Positions 1 to 4,872 of a stretch of 7,404 nt of DNA are shown here, piece by piece. The DNA is from Gammaproteobacteria bacterium (GTDB lineage Bacteria > Pseudomonadota > Gammaproteobacteria > Steroidobacterales > Steroidobacteraceae), in contig PMMB01000158.1 of assembly GCA_003165495.1 (NCBI GenBank), forward strand, positions 3,686 through 11,089, written 5' to 3'. Under the pieces are notes generated by a model. It searched no databases, was not told the DNA's origin, and was given only the letters and a program-made list of their open reading frames with translations. Position numbers and translations under genes: made by a program. The stretch's first letter is position 1. Each line of letters opens with the position of its first letter.

Positions 1-1061
1 TACGAATCGCTTGCCTGCCGCCGGAAGTCACGAACTTGGGCGAGACCATGCACCATCGCACGCGCGACGCCTGCGGGGTCGTCGATGATCATTTGGTAGC
101 GGGACTGCGCGGCTACCCCTAAGGTCGACCCGATGAAGCGATGGATTTGTTCGAAATACTCGGCGCTGTCGGCCGGACCCGTGAAAACCACGGGAAAAGG
201 CAAATCCCGATTGGCCGGATCGAGCAAAATGCCGAGCAAGTACAGGATTTCCTCGGCCGTGCCTGCGCCGCCCGGAAAAATGACGATGCCGTGACCCAGT
301 CGGACGAACGCTTCCAAGCGCTTTTCAATGTCCGGCATGATCACCAATTGACTGACGATCGGGTTGGGCGGTTCGGCCGCGATGATGCCGGGTTCGGTGA
401 CGCCCAAGTACCGTCCGTCGACGATACGCTGCTTCGAGTGCCCGATGGTCGCGCCTTTCATGGGACCCTTCATGGCGCCCGGACCACAGCCCGTGCACAC
501 GTCCAAGCTGCGAAGCCCTAGTTCATAGCCGACTTTTTTGGTGTAGTCGTATTCGATACGCCGGATGGAATGGCCGCCCCAGCACACCACCAGATTCGGC
601 CTCATCTGCAATTCCAGAACGCGCGCATTGCGCAAAATATGAAATACCGCGTTGGTGATGCTGGGGGAGGACGCGAGGTCGAAGCGGCCGCTTTCCATGA
701 TCTCATTCGAAATGAACACTACGTCGCGCAGCACGGCGAACAGATGGTCCTTCAATCCCCGGATCATCACTCCGTCGACGAAGGCGGCCGCCGGCGCGTT
801 CTTGATCTCGAGCTTGATGCCCCAGGCCTGGCGCACGATCTGCAGGTCGAAGTCGCGGTACTTCTCGAAGATCAGCCGTGTATCGTCGATATCGCTGCCC
901 GAATTGAGCACGGCGAGCGCGCACTTGCGAAACAAGGGATACAGGCCGCCTTGCCCGGAGTCGAGCAATTTCGCGATCTCTTGCTGCGACAGCTGCTCCA
1001 TGCTGCCCTTGGGCGCGACGCGCGCATCGACCAAGTCAGACGATAGAATCGTGGTTTCCAC
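1..1061 (-). CDS. ppnN: Nucleotide 5'-monophosphate nucleosidase PpnN (YgdH, LOG family), 3' end cut by window
   Basis: The visible 353 codons read as a close relative of E. coli PpnN (about 454 residues), so roughly the last 100 residues lie outside the window. The enzyme hydrolyses purine and pyrimidine nucleoside 5'-monophosphates to the free base and ribose 5-phosphate in the cytoplasm; in E. coli it is stimulated by (p)ppGpp (established knowledge). Visible landmarks are PKGSM near residue 17, an N-terminal domain typical of PpnN, CWGGHS at 160-165, CTGCGPGAM at about 189, MPDIEKRLEAF at about 242, and the LOG-family signature PGGAGTAEE at 263-271, which carries the nucleotide-binding and catalytic residues. 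I chose the GTG at 1061-1059 because AGGTG lies 4 bases upstream. The ATG at 1001 is an alternative, but using it would lose the conserved PKGS residues just before it. It lies 10 bases after the L,D-transpeptidase gene and is probably co-transcribed with it. Confidence 0.95.
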   Translation of the reverse strand, partial: METTILSSDLVDARVAPKGSMEQLSQQEIAKLLDSGQGGLYPLFRKCALAVLNSGSDIDDTRLIFEKYRDFDLQIVRQAWGIKLEIKNAPAAAFVDGVMIRGLKDHLFAVLRDVVFISNEIMESGRFDLASSPSITNAVFHILRNARVLELQMRPNLVVCWGGHSIRRIEYDYTKKVGYELGLRSLDVCTGCGPGAMKGPMKGATIGHSKQRIVDGRYLGVTEPGIIAAEPPNPIVSQLVIMPDIEKRLEAFVRLGHGIVIFPGGAGTAEEILYLLGILLDPANRDLPFPVVFTGPADSAEYFEQIHRFIGSTLGVAAQSRYQMIIDDPAGVARAMVHGLAQVRDFRRQASDS

Positions 1062-1065
1062 GCGA

Positions 1066-1070
1066 CACCT
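1066..1070 (-). promoter_or_regulatory. Shine-Dalgarno AGGTG for ppnN
   Basis: AGGTG read on the minus strand lies in the 10-base gap after the transpeptidase stop codon, 4 bases before the GTG at 1061. It supports the GTG over the internal ATG at 1001. The motif is seen directly; its function is inferred. Confidence 0.5.
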
Positions 1071-1071
1071 G

Positions 1072-1575
1072 TTACGGATAGATATCGATCGGAATATTGT
1101 CTTGCGTGCGCATCCACACTTCGACCATATCGGAGTTGGACAGGGCGATGCATCCGTCCGTCCAATCATTCGACTGGTAATACGCCGCCGGATGCTTGGG
1201 CGCGTTGGGGAAGCCATGAATCATGATCGAGCCCCCGGGCGCCCAGCGTTTCTTGCGCGCACGCAGTTCGTCGCTTTTGTTGGGGTAGGACACTTGAATG
1301 GCGAGGAAGTAATCGCTGCGTGTATTGCGGCGGGCCAGGTAGTAACGGCCCTCCGGGGTCCGATAATCGTGTTCGCGCTCTTTCTGTCCCGACGGGCTCA
1401 AACCCAGCTGGACTTTGTACTCACCCAGCAGCTGGCTGCCGCTGTACAGGTACAGCTTGTGTTCCGCCTTATGGACGACGACCCGGTCGGCCGACCCGGA
1501 TTCTGCGGCCGAGGCGCCCCGCATCGGAGCCACCAGGCAACTTGCCAACACCAGGACCGCCCACAGATTGCTCAT
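1072..1575 (-). CDS. Exported L,D-transpeptidase (YkuD domain)
   Basis: A small periplasmic YkuD-domain protein. Family members form or exchange peptide cross-links in peptidoglycan through an active-site cysteine. From the ATG at 1575 the protein has 167 residues. It starts with a hydrophobic stretch (LWAVLVLA) followed by ASA|AE, a plausible signal peptidase I site. An LASC lipobox-like run inside the same segment makes a lipoprotein possible but less likely. The mature part is almost only the YkuD domain. It contains the IHG motif (catalytic-region His, about residue 120) and DWTDGCIALSN with the nucleophile Cys at about 142. The usual SHGC(I/V)R motif is therefore TDGCIAL here, a variant I know from many small proteobacterial members rather than a sign of decay. 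An upstream in-frame ATG at 1608 would add 11 residues, including an Arg to the n-region, and is a real alternative. The gene is followed by ppnN after 10 bases. It could also have carboxypeptidase or amidase activity. Confidence 0.9.
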   Translation of the reverse strand: MSNLWAVLVLASCLVAPMRGASAAESGSADRVVVHKAEHKLYLYSGSQLLGEYKVQLGLSPSGQKEREHDYRTPEGRYYLARRNTRSDYFLAIQVSYPNKSDELRARKKRWAPGGSIMIHGFPNAPKHPAAYYQSNDWTDGCIALSNSDMVEVWMRTQDNIPIDIYP

Positions 1576-1582
1576 TGGCGAA

Positions 1583-1588
1583 ATTATA
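1583..1588 (-). promoter_or_regulatory. Candidate -10 box TATAAT for the transpeptidase-ppnN unit
   Basis: A full-consensus TATAAT on the minus strand ends 7 bases before the ATG at 1575. Transcription would then start at or one base before that ATG, giving a leaderless message. The hexamers 16-18 bases upstream match TTGACA poorly, and there is no TG extension. This is a motif match only. Confidence 0.35.
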
Positions 1589-1638
1589 CCGTGTAGTCGA
1601 TAGGACATAATCGGCTCTAGCTCACGTCCCGGTATACT

Positions 1639-1642
1639 GGAG
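1639..1642 (+). promoter_or_regulatory. Shine-Dalgarno GGAG for the lipoprotein gene
   Basis: GGAG followed by ACAA lies directly before the ATG at 1647. It fixes the start of the lipoprotein gene, which also begins with a well-formed lipoprotein signal. Confidence 0.55.
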
Positions 1643-1646
1643 ACAA

Positions 1647-2219
1647 ATGCGCGTTCCCCTGATTCCGGTCCTTTTGCTCGTGGGATGGCTGGCCGGCTGC
1701 GCCGGCCAATCGTCCGTCAAGCCCGTCGAGGCCCTGGACGAGCGCACCGGGGTTACCGTGGGCGCGCTCAAAGAACCGATCGAACTCGTGCCAAGCGCAC
1801 AAAACGCACTCATCTCGCACCAGCGCTTGAGCTTCGCCTACTTGGGCCCGGTGGAATGGGATCGCAGCGGCGCCATCAGCTATGGTTTGTGGATCCACAT
1901 TGCTCCCGGAAATGACCTGCAACCCGGCGATATTCATGCATCGGCCGCCCTCACTCTGAACCTCGATGACGGACCGCTTGCGCTGTCGCTCATCGAAGTG
2001 CCGACACTCGGCCGCGACCCATACAAGCGCGTCGCTTCCTGGGGCCAAACTGCGTACTTCGACCTCAACGTCGAAATGCTCAGGCGCATGGCCGCGAGCC
2101 GCAAGCTCGGACTCGATGTTCGCGCGCAAGACGGCTCCATCATCAGTTTTTCTCCCACTCTGGATACCCGCGCCGCTCTGAGCCAGTACCTGCATGCTCG
2201 CGGCATTACTGGCGATTGA
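1647..2219 (+). CDS. Outer-membrane lipoprotein of unknown function
   Basis: A 190-residue protein I do not recognise as a named family. The N-terminus is a classic lipoprotein signal: MRVP, a hydrophobic run, then the lipobox LAGC with the lipidated Cys at residue 18. The residue after it is Ala, not Asp, so the Lol system would be expected to send the protein to the outer membrane. The mature part has no further membrane segment and no cysteine motif. It looks like a small soluble beta-rich domain, with alternating hydrophobic stretches such as ISYGLWIHIAP and ASAALTLNLDDG around residues 77-110, and with a more helical stretch near 141-155. It is the only plus-strand gene here, divergent from the L,D-transpeptidase and convergent with mltD. 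Its last 14 bases overlap the mltD end. A cell-envelope role is likely from the signal and neighbours; nothing more specific can be supported. Confidence 0.85.
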   Translation: MRVPLIPVLLLVGWLAGCAGQSSVKPVEALDERTGVTVGALKEPIELVPSAQNALISHQRLSFAYLGPVEWDRSGAISYGLWIHIAPGNDLQPGDIHASAALTLNLDDGPLALSLIEVPTLGRDPYKRVASWGQTAYFDLNVEMLRRMAASRKLGLDVRAQDGSIISFSPTLDTRAALSQYLHARGITGD

Positions 2220-4188
2220 TGGGCACCACTCGCGGCAGCGTGATCGCCGTCCCGGGTCGTACGTCGCTGAAGTCCACGTCGGGGTTGTACTCGGCCACCA
2301 GCCAAACGGGCACGTCGGCATGTTGTTGCGCGATCACCCACAGCGACTCACCACGCTTCACCGAATAGTTCTCGGTACCGGCGATGCGATGGGAGGCAAA
2401 AAACTCCTCTTGCAGGCGGCGGTGATACTCGCGGCGCGTCGTCGCAAATTGTTGGGCGCTCACCCGGGAGAGATCCAATTTGACCTTGTGACCGAGCGTC
2501 ACCATCGCATTCTTGTGCAATTTATTTAAGGTCCGCAGCGCCTGCGAACCGACTCCCGACCAGTCGGCGTAGTGTCCCAGGGTTTCCGCCGCCTGCACGA
2601 TCACGGTGTTGTCGGCGCCGACGCTGTAATCCGTGGCGTCCGCATTGCCCGTCGGCGCGGCGACCGGCAGCAGGGCGTTGCTATCGGTTTGCCGCTCGGA
2701 GACCGGTTCCCTGGGCGGCGGCGCAACCTTTTCGGGCTCGGGCTCGGGCTCGGGCACCGCAGCAATCGACGGCGCTACCGGCAGCACCGCCGCGACGGCC
2801 GCAGCTGCACCGCCGGCGGCTTCCGCCCGCGACGCCGGCATGGGAATGCGCACGATCTCGCCCCGCGCGGCGGCGCGAGTGGCGCTCCAGCCGTTCGTCG
2901 CCAGCAATCGACTCAAACTCACGCCGCTGACCGCCGCAATACCGGCCAAGGTCTCGCCGCGGCGAATTTTATGGCTGCCGTCATTGCGTTGAGCCACATA
3001 GCGCCGCGCCGGCGGCACGCGTTCCCATGCGCCGGCGATATTCGCTTGCTGCGGGGTGCCGGGCAGCCGCAGCATATAGCCGCGCGGCACGAATCGGCTG
3101 GCGCTCCAGATCGGCGGCCGCAGTGCCGGATTTAGCACGCGCAGCGCTCCCATGTCGACTTTGAATGCCTTGGCCAGCGCATCCACCGGGATATAGTCCG
3201 GCAATTCCACGAGTGTGCTGTCGGTGTCGGGTAGGCGTGTGATCGGTCCGAAGTACTTGTCGGCGTTACGATCCACTTCGAGTGCCGCCAGAAACGCCAC
3301 GTAAAAGTTGCGCGATGCAAAGCCGAATGTCGCACCCTGGTAGTGCTTGACGATGACGGCGATGTCGCTGCTGCCCAATTCGTCCTGGGCCCGCCGCAAG
3401 CCGCCCGGGCCGTGGTTGTACGCGGTGACCGCGAGCGGCCAGGTGCCGAGCAACCGGTAGTTGTACAGCATCAAATTCGCCGCAGCGTCCGTGGCGCTGT
3501 ACGGGTCCAGACGTTCGTCCACCACACTGTCGACACGCATGAATCGTCTGGCGGTCGATGGCATGAATTGCCACAGCCCAGCGGCGCCGGCTTTCGAGTA
3601 AGCCGCAAGATTGAACGAGGATTCGACGTGCGGGAGCGCCGCGATCTCCGCCGGCACGCCATGTTGCGCCAAGGTGTGCGCAATCTGCTTTTCCCAAACC
3701 GCGGCCCGAATCAATCCTTGATGAAATCGATCCGCTTGTCCCAATTGGAAGCGTATTCGCTCGATCGCGTCGCGAAAGTCGCGTGGGCTTGCTTTATCGC
3801 CGAAGGCGTGCAGGATACGCTGCTCATGGGGCGTGAGAGTGTCGGTCGAGCCCGCCGCAAACTGCTTCAGCAAGCTCGTGTAGCGCGCTTTCGCCTCTGC
3901 GACGCGCCGTTCACGCTGCGCAGGCGAGGCGCCGGGATCGAAGCGCAGCACCTCGTAGACCAGGCCGAGATTCCAATCGTCGTGCAGCAAGCCTTGGTCG
4001 GTCGTGACCTCGGTATAGACGCGAATCCAAAAGCGCACGTCCTGCTCGAGCTCCGCAGGATGCGCGAACGGATCGGGCGCCTCGGCGCCTGCCGCAAAGT
4101 TGTAGAGGAGCGGCGCGAGCAAGAGCCCGAACGCCGCTATCTTGATTAGTTTGACTATCGGCGATCTATCCGCATTTGGACTCGCCAC
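2206..4188 (-). CDS. mltD: MltD-like lytic transglycosylase with LysM repeats
   Basis: A 660-residue envelope enzyme expected to cleave the MurNAc-GlcNAc bond of peptidoglycan with formation of 1,6-anhydroMurNAc. An N-terminal hydrophobic segment (about 12-32) is followed by AGA|EA, a plausible signal peptidase I site; there is no lipobox, unlike E. coli MltD. The SLT (GH23) domain covers about 160-310, with catalytic Glu189 in HVESSF, GAAGLWQFMPSTAR at 201-214 and AYNHGPGGL at 256-264. A LysM-like segment at about 327-376 follows, then a clear LysM at 406-450, a Pro/Glu/Ala linker (458-515), a degenerate LysM-like segment (521-573) and a C-terminal LysM at 608-654. The start is the GTG at 4188: in frame, TGA lies only two codons upstream, and the next usable start would destroy the signal peptide. 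No Shine-Dalgarno is visible, and the gene overlaps nrdJb by 23 bases, so translational coupling is likely. Confidence 0.93.
   Translation of the reverse strand: MASPNADRSPIVKLIKIAAFGLLLAPLLYNFAAGAEAPDPFAHPAELEQDVRFWIRVYTEVTTDQGLLHDDWNLGLVYEVLRFDPGASPAQRERRVAEAKARYTSLLKQFAAGSTDTLTPHEQRILHAFGDKASPRDFRDAIERIRFQLGQADRFHQGLIRAAVWEKQIAHTLAQHGVPAEIAALPHVESSFNLAAYSKAGAAGLWQFMPSTARRFMRVDSVVDERLDPYSATDAAANLMLYNYRLLGTWPLAVTAYNHGPGGLRRAQDELGSSDIAVIVKHYQGATFGFASRNFYVAFLAALEVDRNADKYFGPITRLPDTDSTLVELPDYIPVDALAKAFKVDMGALRVLNPALRPPIWSASRFVPRGYMLRLPGTPQQANIAGAWERVPPARRYVAQRNDGSHKIRRGETLAGIAAVSGVSLSRLLATNGWSATRAAARGEIVRIPMPASRAEAAGGAAAAVAAVLPVAPSIAAVPEPEPEPEKVAPPPREPVSERQTDSNALLPVAAPTGNADATDYSVGADNTVIVQAAETLGHYADWSGVGSQALRTLNKLHKNAMVTLGHKVKLDLSRVSAQQFATTRREYHRRLQEEFFASHRIAGTENYSVKRGESLWVIAQQHADVPVWLVAEYNPDVDFSDVRPGTAITLPRVVPINRQ
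2732..2754. repeat. Hexamer tandem repeat coding for the Glu-Pro linker of MltD
   Basis: The plus strand shows about 3.7 copies of CGGGCT. On the coding strand it gives the EPEPEPE run at residues 480-486, between the first clear LysM and the later LysM-like segments. The unit is a multiple of three, so a change of copy number would only lengthen or shorten the linker. Confidence 0.7.
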
Positions 4189-4870
4189 AATTCAAACACG
4201 TCTTGCAACCGTCCATCATCACGACGGCGGCGGTGCTGCACTTCGTGCACAGTTGCGCCCCTTCGGGAAAATGCGACTTTGAAAAAGCGTCGGTTTGCTT
4301 GGTTCGCGCCTCGAACTCCGCGCGTTTTTCCTGCACGAGCTTGCGCTGGTGCACGTCGAGTTCGGGCTTCTTGAGCAATCCGATCGACTGCAGGTGACGC
4401 TCGATCACATAACCCAGCTCAGCGATGGTCGAGGGCATGAACTTGCCGCCGGGTTGCCAGTAACCGCCCTTCGGATCGAATACCGCCTTCAATTCGTCGA
4501 CCAGAAAAGTCGTATCGCCTCCCTTGCGAAATACCGCGGAAATGACCCGAGTGAGCGCGACGATCCACTGGAAATGGTCGAGATTCTTCGAGTTGATGAA
4601 CACTTCGAACGGGCGCCGCTGCTCGTGCGGCGTGCCTTCGTTGAGCAAAATGTCGTTGATGGTGACGTACATGGCGTGATCGGAAACCGGAGTCTTGATC
4701 TTGTAGGTCGAGCCGATCAGAACCTCGGGCCGCTCGAGCTTCTCGTGCATCCAAATCACGTTGTCTTGCGTCTTCGGCGGGTCCTTGGAAGGGGCCGCCG
4801 GCGCGTCCTTCGCTTCCGGCTTCTGCACCCGGTATTTGGCGATCTTCTTGTCGATTTTGATGTGAGCCAT
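4166..4870 (-). CDS. nrdJb: Class II ribonucleotide reductase accessory part NrdJb (TSCPD-like domain, Cys-rich tail)
   Basis: A 234-residue protein that matches the detached C-terminal part of adenosylcobalamin-dependent ribonucleotide reductase, known as NrdJb in Pseudomonas aeruginosa, where both halves are needed for activity. A basic, Lys/Pro-rich N-terminus (1-45) leads into a TSCPD-like domain at about 86-160 (RPFEVFIN, then WIVALTRVISAVFRKG). A charged helical stretch (about 168-195) follows. The tail carries C208-x2-C211 and C222-x2-C225-x2-C228, and ends SKCG with C233. By analogy to other class I and II enzymes, tail cysteines pass electrons from thioredoxin or a similar donor to the active-site disulfide; the paired CxxC arrangement could also bind zinc. 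The ATG lies 2 bases after the nrdJa stop (TGATCATG), with no strong Shine-Dalgarno, which suggests translational coupling. The 3' end overlaps mltD. Confidence 0.9.
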   Translation of the reverse strand: MAHIKIDKKIAKYRVQKPEAKDAPAAPSKDPPKTQDNVIWMHEKLERPEVLIGSTYKIKTPVSDHAMYVTINDILLNEGTPHEQRRPFEVFINSKNLDHFQWIVALTRVISAVFRKGGDTTFLVDELKAVFDPKGGYWQPGGKFMPSTIAELGYVIERHLQSIGLLKKPELDVHQRKLVQEKRAEFEARTKQTDAFSKSHFPEGAQLCTKCSTAAVVMMDGCKTCLNCGESKCG

Positions 4871-4872
4871 GA

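Larger units (their letters stand above)
1576..1646. promoter_or_regulatory. Divergent intergenic region between the transpeptidase and lipoprotein genes
   Basis: This is the only true intergenic region, 71 bases between two divergent start codons, so promoters for both directions are expected here. Minus strand: a perfect TATAAT at 1588-1583. Plus strand: TATACT at 1633-1638, inside an imperfect palindrome at 1629-1640 centred on GTATAC. I see no good -35 hexamer for either. If the transpeptidase starts at the alternative ATG at 1608, the shared region shrinks to 38 bases. Promoter function is inferred. Confidence 0.45.

Noticed and set aside
1072..1200. The L,D-transpeptidase as an inactive relative, because TDGC replaces SHGC
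   Set aside because: The Cys and the IHG motif are present, and the DGCIA variant is common in small proteobacterial members of the family.
1492..1530. The L,D-transpeptidase as a lipoprotein, from an LASC run in its signal segment
   Set aside because: The hydrophobic stretch continues past the Cys, and a good AxA signal peptidase I site follows; ordinary secretion is more likely, though not proven.
652..1596. A 314-codon open frame on the plus strand across the transpeptidase and ppnN genes
   Set aside because: It is antisense to two clearly recognisable proteins, shows no signal, domain or plausible composition, and is explained by the high GC content.
1633..1638. TATACT as the -10 box of the lipoprotein gene
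   Set aside because: If used, transcription would start after or within the GGAG ribosome binding site at 1639-1642, and there is no -35 match. Kept only as a note in the divergent region.
2732..2754. The hexamer repeat as a phase-variation switch
   Set aside because: Its unit is a multiple of three, so slippage would not shift the frame, and under four copies are present.
3343..4149. A 268-codon open frame on the plus strand inside mltD
   Set aside because: It is antisense to the SLT domain and N-terminus of MltD, very Arg-rich and without recognisable motifs; a shadow frame.
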